64,000 nucleotides of DNA from Fictibacillus nanhaiensis (GCA_017052515.1 JAFHKR010000039.1:620001-684000); one strand, 5' to 3'. Shown: positions 1 through 8,371, numbered from the stretch's first letter. Made by a program: numbers and translations. The notes: generated by a model from the sequence alone, not told the origin.

Positions 1-168
1 AAGGTGAATGGGCTAGTAAGGCGCACTTTGCCTTATGGTCCATTTAGCTTTTGACCTCGAGGGGCTAGCCACTGCAACTAGGCAGGTGAGACACTTATAC
101 GAGAAACGTACGAATGTGGCTCACCGCCTGCCCCGCGGAAAGCGAGCATGCTGTAACGTAAATCAACC
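1..168 (-). repeat. Interspersed palindromic repeat, copy R1 (long variant, cut by window edge)
   Basis: First of six related intergenic repeats. Read on the minus strand it starts GTTGATTTACG, then GCTCGCTTTCCGCGGGGC, GGCGGTGAGCC, an apical hairpin, and CTCACCTGCC. It then runs into an extra block containing CTAGTTGCAGTGGCTAG and CCTCGAGGTCAAAAG that is also found in the copy at 51423-51771. The other half of the element lies outside the window. Short ORFs across it come from the repeat and are not credible genes. Confidence 0.8.
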
Positions 169-179
169 ACATTCAAGAG

Positions 180-207
180 CGACAATGATAATCAGATGTC
201 GTTTTTC
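180..207 (+). terminator. Possible weak terminator upstream of murB
   Basis: CGACA and TGTCG arms enclose a short loop and are followed by TTTTT. It could end a transcript entering from the left, where murG lies in B. subtilis. The stem is short. The rest of 208-337 holds a perfect-armed 16-bp dyad at 224-239 and no convincing promoter. Confidence 0.3.
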
Positions 208-337
208 AGAAATAAGAAACAAAATCGTTAGTTCTAACGAATACTACTTTGTCGATGTTTAAGGACATTGAAAACATGGAAAAGATTAACGCATAGCATA
301 TAAATAGAACGATGCGTATGAACGTAGGGGGTTTTTA

Positions 338-1252
338 ATGATGTATAGCCAATTAGCTGAGAAATTAAAAAGTGAAGATTTAGGTACTGTCCTAGTAAAT
401 GAGCCATTAAAAAATCACACCACATTAAAAATTGGTGGGCCAGCTGATCTTTTTTATGAACCGAAAGATATTGAAAGTCTAAAAAAAGCATTAGGTTATA
501 TAAAAGAAGCGAACGCACCGATACGTGCAATCGGAAGAGGATCTAACCTGTTAGTTGCTGACGGGGGCATAGAAGGTGTTGTCATTAAAGTAGGGGAGGG
601 GATCAACCACCTTGAAAAAGACGATACCAAGATCAGAGTTGGTGGTGGATATTCACTCATTCCGCTTGCAACTCTAATGTCACGTGAAGCATATACGGGT
701 CTAGAGTTTGCAGCAGGTATTCCGGGCTCGGTTGGCGGCGCTGTTTTCATGAATGCAGGTGCGCATGGATCAGATATGTCAAAGATCGTTGAGAAGGCTT
801 TAATACTATTACCTGATGGTGAACTTACATGGCTTACTAATGAAGAACTTAAATTCTCTTACCGTACTTCTGTCCTTCAAGAGACAGGTGGGATCTGTGT
901 AGAAGTCATCCTCGTTTTGGATAAGGGCGATAAAGAAACCATTATGGCCGAGCTTAAGAAGAATAAAGATTATCGCAGAAACACTCAGCCGTGGAACTTT
1001 CCATGTTGTGGTAGTGTGTTCCGTAATCCTCTCCCTAATTATGCAGGACATCTTATTGAAACATCGGGACTTAAAGGAACAAAAGTAGGTGGAGCACAAG
1101 TTTCTGAGATGCACGCGAATTTCATTGTAAATACTGGAGATGCAAAAGCAAAAGACGTGCTGGATCTTATCAGTTTTATACAAAAAACGATTAAAGAAAA
1201 GCATGGTGTTGAACTTCATACAGAAGTTGAGATCATTGGTAGAAATGATTAA
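338..1252 (+). CDS. murB: UDP-N-acetylenolpyruvoylglucosamine reductase MurB
   Basis: FAD- and NADPH-dependent enzyme that reduces UDP-GlcNAc-enolpyruvate to UDP-N-acetylmuramic acid, a cytoplasmic step of peptidoglycan precursor synthesis. The 304-residue protein shows the FAD-binding segments GRGSNLL (66-72) and [14 protein letters not shown] (121-134), and GSVFRNP (225-231) with the serine expected to donate a proton to the substrate. Length fits the family. Two adjacent ATGs (338, 341) follow GGGGG; the first is used here. In B. subtilis murB follows murG directly; here repeat R1 lies upstream, so it may be transcribed separately. Confidence 0.96.
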   Translation: MMYSQLAEKLKSEDLGTVLVNEPLKNHTTLKIGGPADLFYEPKDIESLKKALGYIKEANAPIRAIGRGSNLLVADGGIEGVVIKVGEGINHLEKDDTKIRVGGGYSLIPLATLMSREAYTGLEFAAGIPGSVGGAVFMNAGAHGSDMSKIVEKALILLPDGELTWLTNEELKFSYRTSVLQETGGICVEVILVLDKGDKETIMAELKKNKDYRRNTQPWNFPCCGSVFRNPLPNYAGHLIETSGLKGTKVGGAQVSEMHANFIVNTGDAKAKDVLDLISFIQKTIKEKHGVELHTEVEIIGRND

Positions 1253-1272
1253 CAAAAAATTGGATAAATAGT

Positions 1273-1301
1273 GCTGAATTGCGGCTTATCCGTGCTATAA
1301 T
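1273..1301 (+). promoter_or_regulatory. Candidate sigma-A promoter for divIB
   Basis: A perfect TATAAT at 1296-1301 is preceded by TGC, giving an extended -10. The -35 (CTGAAT-like, about 1274-1279) is poor. Position between murB and divIB, with about 170 nt of leader, suggests the divIB-to-sbp genes have their own start point. Confidence 0.55.
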
Positions 1302-1330
1302 ACAAAGAACAAGAAAAAATTAACTTTTGA

Positions 1331-1424
1331 CGTTTCGAAACGAACCATACATTTCGTTATCTTCTGACAGTTGGACTGTTATCAGTACCTTTTGAAGACT
1401 TGGCGTCTAGCTGCCAAGTTCTTT
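1331..1424 (+). promoter_or_regulatory. Structured 5' leader of divIB
   Basis: Three dyads lie in a row between the promoter and the gene. They are the perfect 12-bp palindrome CGTTTCGAAACG (1331-1342), a bulged hairpin CTGACAGT / ACTGTTATCAG (1364-1385), and ACTTGGC / GCCAAGT (1398-1419) followed by TCTTTTATTT, which resembles a terminator. No known riboswitch or T-box motif is recognised. Function is unknown; transcription attenuation is possible. Confidence 0.4.
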
Positions 1425-1479
1425 TATTTCTGTCAACCGTTAATGTTTCTTGTACTAACTTATAAAACGGAGGAAGAGG

Positions 1480-2253
1480 ATGGACAAGGTAAAGGTTGTC
1501 AAGATTGAGGACCGAATTCCGAAGCTGAAAGAACACCGCAAACAAAAAGCAAATCGTCGTCTTATTTATTACTTGTCCTTTTTCTTCCTGTTATTGTTGG
1601 TCGTCGTTTATTTTCAATCTGATCTTAGTCATGTGAAGAAAATTACCGTCTCAGGCAACTATTTTGTAACCGACAATGAAATTCTTGAAAAAAGTGAAAT
1701 CTCAACAAAGACAAAGTATTTAAATGTATCTGAGGATGAAATGATGGAGCGACTTGAGGAAATCTCAGAAATTAGTTCTGTTTCCATCCAAAAGAAGTTT
1801 TTTAACCAAGTTATAATTAAAGTGAGTGAGTTTCAACGAGTCGGTTATTTCAGAAAAGAGAACCTATACTACCCGATGCTTCAGAACGGGAAGATGTTAG
1901 AGCCTTTGAAGAAAAATGAGAGACCCGTGAATGCGCCTGTAATCGTCAGCTGGAAGGATCCAGAACAATTAGAGATGATGGCACAGGAACTACAAAAACT
2001 ACCTGAAGGAATCATTCATCGTATATCTGAGATCACACATACACCTGCTGCCAACAGTTCAAATCAACTAACGTTGTTTATGACGGATGGTAACAAAGTG
2101 GTGACGACGATCTCTAAGTTCTCAGATAGGCTGACAGCATATCCGTCTTTAGTCAGCGAACTAAAACCTGAGGAAAAAGGAACATTTTATTTAGGAATCA
2201 GCACACGTTTTGAACGATACAACAAAGTGGAGGAAAGTAATGAGCAAAATTAA
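1480..2253 (+). CDS. divIB: Cell division protein DivIB (FtsQ)
   Basis: Bitopic divisome protein that with DivIC and FtsL links the early Z-ring to septal peptidoglycan synthesis. The 257 residues give a basic cytoplasmic N-terminus, a single transmembrane helix at about 28-45, a POTRA domain from about residue 50 (VKKITVSGNYFVTDNEI) and the extracellular FtsQ/DivIB domain. ATG follows a strong GGAGGAAGAGG. The 3' end overlaps ylxW by 14 nt. Length matches the family (B. subtilis DivIB is about 263 residues). Confidence 0.94.
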   Translation: MDKVKVVKIEDRIPKLKEHRKQKANRRLIYYLSFFFLLLLVVVYFQSDLSHVKKITVSGNYFVTDNEILEKSEISTKTKYLNVSEDEMMERLEEISEISSVSIQKKFFNQVIIKVSEFQRVGYFRKENLYYPMLQNGKMLEPLKKNERPVNAPVIVSWKDPEQLEMMAQELQKLPEGIIHRISEITHTPAANSSNQLTLFMTDGNKVVTTISKFSDRLTAYPSLVSELKPEEKGTFYLGISTRFERYNKVEESNEQN

Positions 2254-2935
2254 AGGGACGCATCTTTTCCTATCTTTAATCCTTCTCGTTACCGGGTTCA
2301 TACTATCTTTCTCCTATCAGAGAGCACAGATCGAAAAGCAAAATGTTGTGCAGAACAATGAATGGAAAAAAGAAGATTCATTGCGAAGCCAAATCTTAAA
2401 TCTTCAAAAAACGAATAGAGAATTAGCAGGCGACCTTCAAAGTCTGCAGCAAAATGTTGAGAAGAAAGAAAACAAGCTGGCAGATCAAGAGGAGATATCT
2501 TCTAAACTAGTAGAAGATTTGAAAGAGCTCAGAATGGTAGTAGGAAACGTAAAAGTGAAAGGGGAGGGGGTAGAAGTTACCCTTCAAGATTCCTCCTATA
2601 TACCGGAAGGGGAGAACCCTAACGATTATATCGTCCATGAAGAACATATTAGAAGTGTCATTGACGAACTTCACGTATCAGGTGCGGAAGCCATTGCGAT
2701 AAACGGTCAAAGGATCTCTCATGATACGTATATCGCTTGTATCGGTCCTGTCGTTTCTGTGGATGGTAACCAATACCCTGCACCTTTTGTGATCACAGCC
2801 ATTGGGAATTCCACAACCCTAGAGAAATCTTTGAATCTATACATCGTTGATAAAATTGTAACGGATGGTGTAGAAGTGAGAGTGGAGCAAGAGAGCGCGA
2901 TCGAGATGGAGCCATTTATTACAGAAGAGGGATGA
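2240..2935 (+). CDS. ylxW: DUF881 family membrane-anchored protein YlxW
   Basis: First of two adjacent DUF881 proteins found in the Bacillus division cluster. Exact function is not established. The 231-residue protein has an N-terminal hydrophobic anchor (about residues 5-23), a coiled-coil-like charged stretch (about 30-95, rich in K, E, Q and L) and a DUF881 domain with VKVKGEGVEVTLQDSS and AEAIAINGQRISHDT. The ATG at 2240 is preferred over one 30 nt upstream because it follows GTGGAGGAAAG; it lies inside the divIB 3' end, so translation is probably coupled. Confidence 0.85.
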   Translation: MSKIKGTHLFLSLILLVTGFILSFSYQRAQIEKQNVVQNNEWKKEDSLRSQILNLQKTNRELAGDLQSLQQNVEKKENKLADQEEISSKLVEDLKELRMVVGNVKVKGEGVEVTLQDSSYIPEGENPNDYIVHEEHIRSVIDELHVSGAEAIAINGQRISHDTYIACIGPVVSVDGNQYPAPFVITAIGNSTTLEKSLNLYIVDKIVTDGVEVRVEQESAIEMEPFITEEG

Positions 2936-2940
2936 GTTAG

Positions 2941-3648
2941 TTGAAAGAGAGACAATTCATGTTCGCAACAATTGCCCTCATACTTGGCGGAATGCTGGCG
3001 ATCCAATTTGAGACCACAAACAATCCTGTTGTTCGGGATACTCGAGATTTATGGGAATTAAGAGCTGATTTGGAAAAAGAAAAACAGCGTCAGCAGGAGC
3101 TTAATGAGGAATTTGAACGCTACAGTGAACTTCTAAACCAATACAAAGGTAACGGGAAAGACGAAAAAATCCAAGCAATGGAAAAAGCACTCGGAGATTT
3201 AAAAAAACAAGCAGGATTAACGACGATTAGCGGACAAGGAATCGTGATAACGATCGAACCTTTTAATGAAGAGCTAATTGGAGTAGGTCAACCTGTTCCT
3301 AAAATAGATCCTGATATGCTTAGAAGACTTGTAAATGAATTAAATCGATATGATGCAAAAGAGATCAGCATCGATGGACAACGTATCGTATCGAAAACCC
3401 CGATCCGGGAAGTGAATGGAAACATTTACATAAACAATGAGCCTGTTTCTTCATTTCCGATTGAAATCAGAGTTTTGGCAAAAGACAATGAAAAACTTCA
3501 TCAGAAGATTATTGCTTCACCAGCTGTTGAAGAATTTATTCGAGAAAATTTTCTTGTAGAATCTAAGCAAACCGCTAAAGTTATTTTGCCAGCTTTCGAT
3601 AAAGATATGAAGGTGAAGTTTATGAAACCGGCAAAGGAGGAAACGTAA
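2941..3648 (+). CDS. ylxX: DUF881 family membrane-anchored protein YlxX
   Basis: Second DUF881 paralogue, 235 residues, with an N-terminal hydrophobic segment (about 5-20), a coiled-coil-like region (about 35-80) and the domain hallmarks ISGQGIVITIEPFNE and AKEISIDGQRIVS. Start is TTG, 5 nt after ylxW ends, with GAGGG just upstream inside ylxW. Tandem ylxW-ylxX between divIB and sbp is the B. subtilis arrangement and suggests an envelope or division role; no biochemical activity can be read from the sequence. Confidence 0.85.
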   Translation: MKERQFMFATIALILGGMLAIQFETTNNPVVRDTRDLWELRADLEKEKQRQQELNEEFERYSELLNQYKGNGKDEKIQAMEKALGDLKKQAGLTTISGQGIVITIEPFNEELIGVGQPVPKIDPDMLRRLVNELNRYDAKEISIDGQRIVSKTPIREVNGNIYINNEPVSSFPIEIRVLAKDNEKLHQKIIASPAVEEFIRENFLVESKQTAKVILPAFDKDMKVKFMKPAKEET

Positions 3649-3649
3649 G

Positions 3650-4003
3650 ATGTGGTTGCCGGTACTTGGACTGCTATTAGGTCTGTTATTAGGTTTCATG
3701 TCTGATATCCGGGTCCCTCCAGAATATGCAAACTACTTATCCATTGCTGTCTTAGCTGCACTTGATACCCTATTCGGCGGTATTCGTGCACATCTTCAAG
3801 GCAGTTTTGAAGATAAAGTGTTCATTACTGGTTTTTTCTTTAACATTTTATTGGCTGCAGGGCTTGCATATTTAGGGGTGCACCTTGGTATTGACCTGTA
3901 TCTAGCAGCAATCTTTGCATTTGGTGTTAGGCTGTTTAATAATATCGCAGTTATTAGACGCTTAATCATTTCAAAATGGTCAGATTCACGCAAAAAGGCC
4001 TAA
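3650..4003 (+). CDS. sbp: Small basic membrane protein Sbp (DUF1290)
   Basis: Small integral membrane protein of 117 residues with about three to four hydrophobic helices (about 3-18, 28-42, 58-78, 82-98) and a basic tail (RRLIISKWSDSRKKA). It contains the family signature LDTLFGGIRAHLQGSF. It is conserved next to ftsA in Bacillaceae, but its function is unknown. GGAGGAAACG precedes the ATG, which starts one base after the ylxX stop. Named from family resemblance and position. Confidence 0.85.
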   Translation: MWLPVLGLLLGLLLGFMSDIRVPPEYANYLSIAVLAALDTLFGGIRAHLQGSFEDKVFITGFFFNILLAAGLAYLGVHLGIDLYLAAIFAFGVRLFNNIAVIRRLIISKWSDSRKKA

Positions 4004-4030
4004 AAAATTTGAAAAAACGGTAAAAAAAAA

Positions 4031-4058
4031 GAGGGATAACCCGTTGTTTGTGGAATTT
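4031..4058 (+). promoter_or_regulatory. Candidate sigma-H promoter upstream of ftsA
   Basis: GTGGAATTT (4050-4058) fits the sigma-H -10 pattern RnnGAATww. GAGGGATAA (4031-4039) differs from RnAGGAwww at one place. The spacer is 10 bp, one short of the usual 11-12. B. subtilis ftsAZ has a sigma-H promoter (P2) that boosts FtsZ at sporulation onset, so the position makes sense. The dyad TGGAATTTATTCCA overlaps the -10. Confidence 0.42.
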
Positions 4059-4138
4059 ATTCCATAATTAAGCGCAAATCAAGGGATTTTTTAAAAAAAT
4101 GAAGATTTATTGGATGAAAGGTAAGGAGGTGCCACAGA

Positions 4139-5422
4139 ATGAACAGCAATGAAATTTATGTAAGTTTAGACATCGGTACATCCAATATTAAAGTGATCAT
4201 TGGAGAAATGACTAGTGAGTCCTTTAATGTAATTGGTGTTGGCCATGCAAAATCAGCTGGAATCAGAAAAGGTTCCATTGTAGATATTGACGAAACTGTT
4301 CGTTCCATTAGAAAAGCCGTAGAGCAAGCCGAAAGAATGTTAGGTATTCCGATTAATGCCGTCATCGTAGGTGTTAAAGGAAACCATATTCAGCTTCAAC
4401 CTTGCCACGGTGTAGTTGCGGTATCAAGGGAAGACCGAGAAATTGGTGATGAAGACATTGCTAGAGTAATAGAGGCAGCTCAAGTTATGTCAGTGCCTCC
4501 AGAACGCGAAATTATAGATGTGATTCCTCGACAATTTATTGTCGATGGTACAGATGAGATTATCGATCCACGAGGCATGCTAGGTGTACGCCTTGAGATG
4601 GAAGGAACCGTAATAACGGGTTCCAAAACGATCTTACATAATTTATTACGATGCGTAGAACGAGCTGGACTAACAGTGGCGGACATTTGTTTAGAGCCAT
4701 TGGCAACATCATCGATTGCACTTTCACGAGATGAGATGGAGCTTGGTGTAGCACTGATCGATATTGGTGGGGGTTCTACTACACTATCTGTTTTTGACCA
4801 AGGAACCATGCAGTTAACATCCGTTCTTCCGATAGGTGGAGACTTTATCACAAAAGATATTTCCATCGGATTGAGAACTTCTGCTGAAGATGCAGAAAAG
4901 ATTAAGCTGAAGCATGGTCATTCTTTCGTGGATTATGCATCAAAAGATGAAACATTTACTGTATCGCAAATTGGATCTTCACAAGAACAAGAAATCTCGC
5001 AATACGAACTCTCATTAATTATTGAAGCTCGTATGGCTGAAATATTTGAGATGATTGATGATGAATTGCATCAGCGTGGATATTCCGAACTGCCAGGTGG
5101 TTTTGTTATTACAGGCGGAGTTGCTGCAATTCCAGGAGTACTTGAACTCGCTCAAGATATCTTCCAGCAGAACGTACGCGTTTCGTTGCCGGATTATATC
5201 GGAGTCAGAGAACCGAAGTTTACAGCGGGAGTTGGATTAATCCAATTCACTCACAAAAATATTAAAGTTCAAGGAAAAGAAGTTGCTACTGCGTTAGTTG
5301 ATAACGCTGGAGAACCTTTACCTAAAAAGAAGCAACAATCCAGCCAAAAATCGGGACAAGAAAAACAATCCGGTGGCATGAAATCAAAAGTCAAAGACTG
5401 GTTTGGTTTATTTTTTGAATAA
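4139..5422 (+). CDS. ftsA: Cell division protein FtsA
   Basis: Actin-like ATPase that tethers FtsZ filaments to the membrane. The 427-residue protein begins with phosphate-1 (VSLDIGTSNIKVIIGE, about 8-23), carries the SHS2 insertion in its N-terminal half, then phosphate-2 (LIDIGGGSTTLSVF, about 206-219) and the adenosine motif (GFVITGGVAAIPG, about 321-333). A C-terminal amphipathic membrane-targeting helix (KVKDWFGLFFE) ends it after a Q/S/K-rich linker. Start follows AAGGAGGTG. It is separated from ftsZ by 32 nt and is surely co-transcribed with it. Confidence 0.97.
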   Translation: MNSNEIYVSLDIGTSNIKVIIGEMTSESFNVIGVGHAKSAGIRKGSIVDIDETVRSIRKAVEQAERMLGIPINAVIVGVKGNHIQLQPCHGVVAVSREDREIGDEDIARVIEAAQVMSVPPEREIIDVIPRQFIVDGTDEIIDPRGMLGVRLEMEGTVITGSKTILHNLLRCVERAGLTVADICLEPLATSSIALSRDEMELGVALIDIGGGSTTLSVFDQGTMQLTSVLPIGGDFITKDISIGLRTSAEDAEKIKLKHGHSFVDYASKDETFTVSQIGSSQEQEISQYELSLIIEARMAEIFEMIDDELHQRGYSELPGGFVITGGVAAIPGVLELAQDIFQQNVRVSLPDYIGVREPKFTAGVGLIQFTHKNIKVQGKEVATALVDNAGEPLPKKKQQSSQKSGQEKQSGGMKSKVKDWFGLFFE

Positions 5423-5454
5423 CATTAAGGAACTAGTCATTAGGAGGAACGCTC

Positions 5455-6639
5455 ATGTTAGAGTTTGATATGAATATGGATCAATTGGCGACAATTAAAG
5501 TTATTGGTGTTGGTGGCGGCGGAAGTAACGCTGTTAACCGAATGATCGAACACGGTGTGCAAGGTGTAGAATTCATCTGTGTAAATACAGATGCTCAAGC
5601 TCTAAACCTATCTAAAGCACCTGTAAAAATGCAGATCGGTACGAAATTAACAAGAGGACTTGGTGCAGGTGCAAATCCTGATATTGGTAAAAAGGCTGCT
5701 GAAGAAAGCCGCGAGCAGATCGAAGAAGCACTTAGCGGTGCGGATATGGTCTTCGTTACAGCTGGTATGGGTGGCGGTACTGGTACTGGTGCAGCTCCTG
5801 TAGTCGCAGAGATCGCGAAAGATCTTGGCGCTCTTACAGTGGGTGTTGTTACAAGACCGTTCACTTTCGAAGGACGCAAGCGTTCTACTCAAGCAGTAGG
5901 TGGAATTTCTGTATTAAAAGAAAAAGTGGATACACTGATTGTCATTCCGAATGATCGATTGTTAGAGATCGTAGATAAAAATACTCCTATGCTTGAAGCT
6001 TTCCGTGAAGCGGATAACGTACTTCGTCAAGGTGTACAAGGTATCTCTGATTTAATCGCTGTACCAGGATTGATCAACCTTGACTTTGCCGATGTAAAAA
6101 CAATCATGACGGAACGCGGTTCTGCACTGATGGGTATTGGTGTAGGTACTGGGGAGAACCGTGCCGCTGAAGCTGCGAAAAAAGCCATTTCATCTCCACT
6201 TCTAGAAACATCTATTGATGGAGCAAAAGGTGTATTGATGAACATTACTGGTGGAGCTAACTTAAGTCTTTACGAAGTAAACGAAGCTGCAGATATCGTT
6301 TCATCTGCTTCTGATCCTGAAGTGAATATGATCTTTGGTTCCGTGATTAATGAAGAACTTAAAGATGAGATTTTAGTTACGGTAATCGCTACTGGATTTG
6401 ATGAAACGGAAAAGATGGTTAACAACCAACAGAGAGCAGAGCGTCCTAGAATGCAACAAGCTCCAACATCTAGTCAGTCTCATGCATCTCAAAGTCAATC
6501 TCAACCACAAAGCCAGTCTCAAGGGCAAACTCGTGAAGAGAGCCAAGAATCAAGAAATACTTCTTACACGAATGCTGATTCAGATACGCTTGATATTCCA
6601 ACATTCTTGCGTAACCGCAGCCGTAACAGAAGAAGATAA
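5455..6639 (+). CDS. ftsZ: Cell division GTPase FtsZ
   Basis: Tubulin-like GTPase forming the cytokinetic Z-ring. The tubulin signature GGGTGTG lies at 106-112, the T7-loop region with [11 protein letters not shown] near 205, and the N-terminal [13 protein letters not shown] near 18-30. The C-terminus has a long Q/S-rich linker (about 325-372), then the conserved [12 protein letters not shown] peptide that binds FtsA, SepF and other partners, then a basic tail (NRRR). At 394 residues it is slightly longer than B. subtilis FtsZ, through the linker. GGAGGAACGCTC precedes the ATG. Confidence 0.98.
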   Translation: MLEFDMNMDQLATIKVIGVGGGGSNAVNRMIEHGVQGVEFICVNTDAQALNLSKAPVKMQIGTKLTRGLGAGANPDIGKKAAEESREQIEEALSGADMVFVTAGMGGGTGTGAAPVVAEIAKDLGALTVGVVTRPFTFEGRKRSTQAVGGISVLKEKVDTLIVIPNDRLLEIVDKNTPMLEAFREADNVLRQGVQGISDLIAVPGLINLDFADVKTIMTERGSALMGIGVGTGENRAAEAAKKAISSPLLETSIDGAKGVLMNITGGANLSLYEVNEAADIVSSASDPEVNMIFGSVINEELKDEILVTVIATGFDETEKMVNNQQRAERPRMQQAPTSSQSHASQSQSQPQSQSQGQTREESQESRNTSYTNADSDTLDIPTFLRNRSRNRRR

Positions 6640-6649
6640 ATACAAAATG

Positions 6650-6686
6650 AAAGCATGTTCTCTATTTTAGAGAGCATGCTTTTTTG
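6650..6686 (+). terminator. Rho-independent terminator of ftsAZ
   Basis: Stem AAAGCATGTTCTCT paired with AGAGAGCATGCTTT around the loop ATTTT (one G:T pair), then TTTTTG. It starts 10 nt after the ftsZ stop and should close the division operon. Confidence 0.88.
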
Positions 6687-6752
6687 TTTTAGCAAAAAAC
6701 CTCTTCCTAAAGGTATTTTAAAGCTGTTTTAGGATTCATGTTGCATTTGTTA

Positions 6753-6887
6753 GTTGTCGATTTCCGTTCCAGTATGCTCGCTTTCCGTGGGGCAGGCGGT
6801 GAGCCACATTCGTAACGTTTCACTTTTAAGTGTCTCACCTGACCGCCAGTCCCACAGGAGTCTCGCAACTTCCACTCCAATCAACTT
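6753..6887 (+). repeat. Interspersed palindromic repeat, copy R2
   Basis: Short-form copy on the plus strand: GTTGTCGATTTCCG, GCTCGCTTTCCGTGGGGC, GGCGGTGAGCC, apical hairpin, TCTCACCTGACC, CCCACAGGAGTCTCGC, CTCCAATCAACTT. The upstream flank (AAAGCTGTTTT to ATTCATGTTG) also resembles the flank of copy R4, so the element may be longer than marked. Confidence 0.8.
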
Positions 6888-7033
6888 GACAATGAAGAAT
6901 TACAAAATCTTTTTTAGTAACCAGCTTTTTGATAAGAGCCAAATTAAATCAGCTTTTCTAAAGTACTAGTGGCATTTTTGAGAAGAAGATTGTTGCTATC
7001 AATAAATTTTGAAAAATGCTTCAATGAATAGAT
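6888..7033. other. Spacer between two inverted repeat copies; no gene seen
   Basis: About 145 nt between R2 and R3, AT-rich, with no credible ORF, promoter or terminator. In B. subtilis the gene bpr lies between ftsZ and spoIIGA; no remnant of it is visible. Confidence 0.5.
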
Positions 7034-7160
7034 AATTGGAGAGGGAGGGCGAGACTCCTGCAGGATGAGTGGGACAGGTGAGACCGTTCAATGACGCAAA
7101 GCGGCGAATGGGCTCAACGCACACCCTGCGGAAAGCGAGCTCTGCATCGGAAATTAACCT
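7034..7160 (-). repeat. Interspersed palindromic repeat, copy R3
   Basis: Copy in the opposite orientation to R2. On the plus strand it reads ATTGGAG, GCGAGACTCCTGC, GTGGGACAGGTGAGACC, apical arm GTTC / GAAT, CCTGCGGAAAGCGAGC and GGAAATTAACC. It lies upstream of the Spo0A region of spoIIG. Confidence 0.78.
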
Positions 7161-7193
7161 CCTTCATGAACAACAATGTATAAGCATACAGTT

Positions 7194-7250
7194 TTTTGTC
7201 ATATTCTTGTCCGAAAAGCGTATATCTAACATATAAGTTATTTTGACAAA
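7194..7250. promoter_or_regulatory. Candidate Spo0A boxes upstream of spoIIG
   Basis: TTTGTCAAAA on the minus strand (7241-7250) matches the 0A-box consensus TTTGTCRAA. TTTTTGTCATA (7194-7204) and CTTGTCCGAAA (7206-7216) are looser matches. They lie about 75-130 bp upstream of the expected transcription start, comparable to the upstream Spo0A site of B. subtilis spoIIG. Confidence 0.45.
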
Positions 7251-7285
7251 AATAGAGAAAATAAGAACTTTACTTCTCTCATAAA

Positions 7286-7319
7286 CTGACAGACTTTCAA
7301 ACAACCTATACGTTATACT
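7286..7319 (+). promoter_or_regulatory. spoIIG promoter (sigma-A, Spo0A-dependent type, 22-bp spacer)
   Basis: CTGACA at 7286-7291 and TATACT at 7314-7319 are separated by 22 bp. This is the unusual spacing known for B. subtilis spoIIG, where Spo0A~P repositions sigma-A RNA polymerase. Good hexamers with this spacing at the expected place make the assignment strong. Confidence 0.75.
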
Positions 7320-7348
7320 GATTTCAAAATTAAGAAAGGAGAAAACCA

Positions 7349-8260
7349 ATGACCCTTTATTTGGATGTCATTTGGTTTCTTAATTTCTGCATTGATTATG
7401 TTTTGATCTCTCTGACAGCGTATGTGCTAAAGCGCAATGCATCGAAAAAGAGAATCCTATTTGCTTCTTTATTAGCATCAAGTTATGTGTTTTTAATCAT
7501 CTTCCCAGAACTTATGTTATTTTCACAACCAGTCATGAAATTTATCCTATCCGTTTTCATCATGATTGTGGCCTTTGGGTTTAAGCGTTTTAAATTTGTT
7601 ATGAAGAATATCGCCATGTTTTATTTCGTTTCTTTTGTTACAGGTGGAGGTATTTTCGGTCTTCATTATTTTATGCAGAGTGATGCTGTGATTATGAATG
7701 GTGTTATCACGACAAAAAGTTCAGGGATGGGTGACCCGATCAGCTGGCTTTTTGTTGTAGTGGGTGTTCCTCTTCTTTGGTACTTTTCAAAGAAACGAGT
7801 TGATGATATTTCTGTGGAAAAAATGGATTCCAACAGTCTTGTCAAAGTTTCTATCAAAATTGATCAAACCATAATTTCTGCAAATGGCCTTATTGATACC
7901 GGAAATAAATTATATGATCCCATTTCTAAAATGCCCGTCATGATTCTTGATATGAACAAACACGGTGACTCTTTTCCTGAAGTTATCCGAACCGCTGCGA
8001 AAGATGTTCTCGCATTGAATACCGATGACAATGAGCACCCTTGGCTGAATAGACTCCGAATCGTACCGTACCGTGCAGTTGGTCATCAGCAGTTTTTAGC
8101 TTGTTTGAAACCAGATCATGTTGAAATTGAAAAAGAAGGTGTTTCTTTAGTATCTCCACAATGCCTCATAGGCTTGAGCTGGACTGTTTTATCTAGCGAA
8201 GGACAGTTCGATGCCATCGTTCATCCTAAGATGTCTATGCAACATGTACAAGCGTCTTAA
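7349..8260 (+). CDS. spoIIGA: Sporulation sigma-E processing peptidase SpoIIGA
   Basis: Membrane-embedded aspartic protease that removes the pro-sequence from pro-sigma-E in the mother cell after a signal (SpoIIR) from the forespore. The 303-residue protein has about five transmembrane segments in its first 150 residues and a soluble C-terminal protease domain with the catalytic loop GLIDTGNKLYDP (about 181-192), of the aspartic protease D-T-G type. ATG follows AAAGGAG. It is the first gene of spoIIG, directly ahead of its substrate gene sigE. Confidence 0.95.
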   Translation: MTLYLDVIWFLNFCIDYVLISLTAYVLKRNASKKRILFASLLASSYVFLIIFPELMLFSQPVMKFILSVFIMIVAFGFKRFKFVMKNIAMFYFVSFVTGGGIFGLHYFMQSDAVIMNGVITTKSSGMGDPISWLFVVVGVPLLWYFSKKRVDDISVEKMDSNSLVKVSIKIDQTIISANGLIDTGNKLYDPISKMPVMILDMNKHGDSFPEVIRTAAKDVLALNTDDNEHPWLNRLRIVPYRAVGHQQFLACLKPDHVEIEKEGVSLVSPQCLIGLSWTVLSSEGQFDAIVHPKMSMQHVQAS

Positions 8261-8371
8261 AAGGCAAAAGATAAATCGGGAAAAAAATACACCTGATACA
8301 CATTGAAAGTATTTTTAACAACAGTTATATGTGAGAAACAACTAAAAAGATCATGTGGAAGGGGAGTTATG

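Noticed and set aside
35-262. 75-codon ORF over repeat R1 (and similar ORFs at 6754-6969, 51413-51619, 51489-51692)
   Set aside because: They lie on copies of the interspersed repeat or read out of one, lack ribosome binding sites, and differ between copies. They are chance frames in non-coding repeats.
208-337. Promoter for murB
   Set aside because: TTGAAA at 268-273 has no acceptable -10 at 16-18 bp; the nearest TATAAA is about 25 bp away. The source of the murB transcript remains open.
809-1255. 148-codon minus-strand ORF opposite murB
   Set aside because: Antisense to an intact conserved gene, with a low-complexity Phe/Cys/Ser-rich translation typical of shadow frames.
8303-8371. N-terminal extension of SigE
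   Set aside because: No ribosome binding site; the start at 8372 gives the family length and the known pro-sequence.
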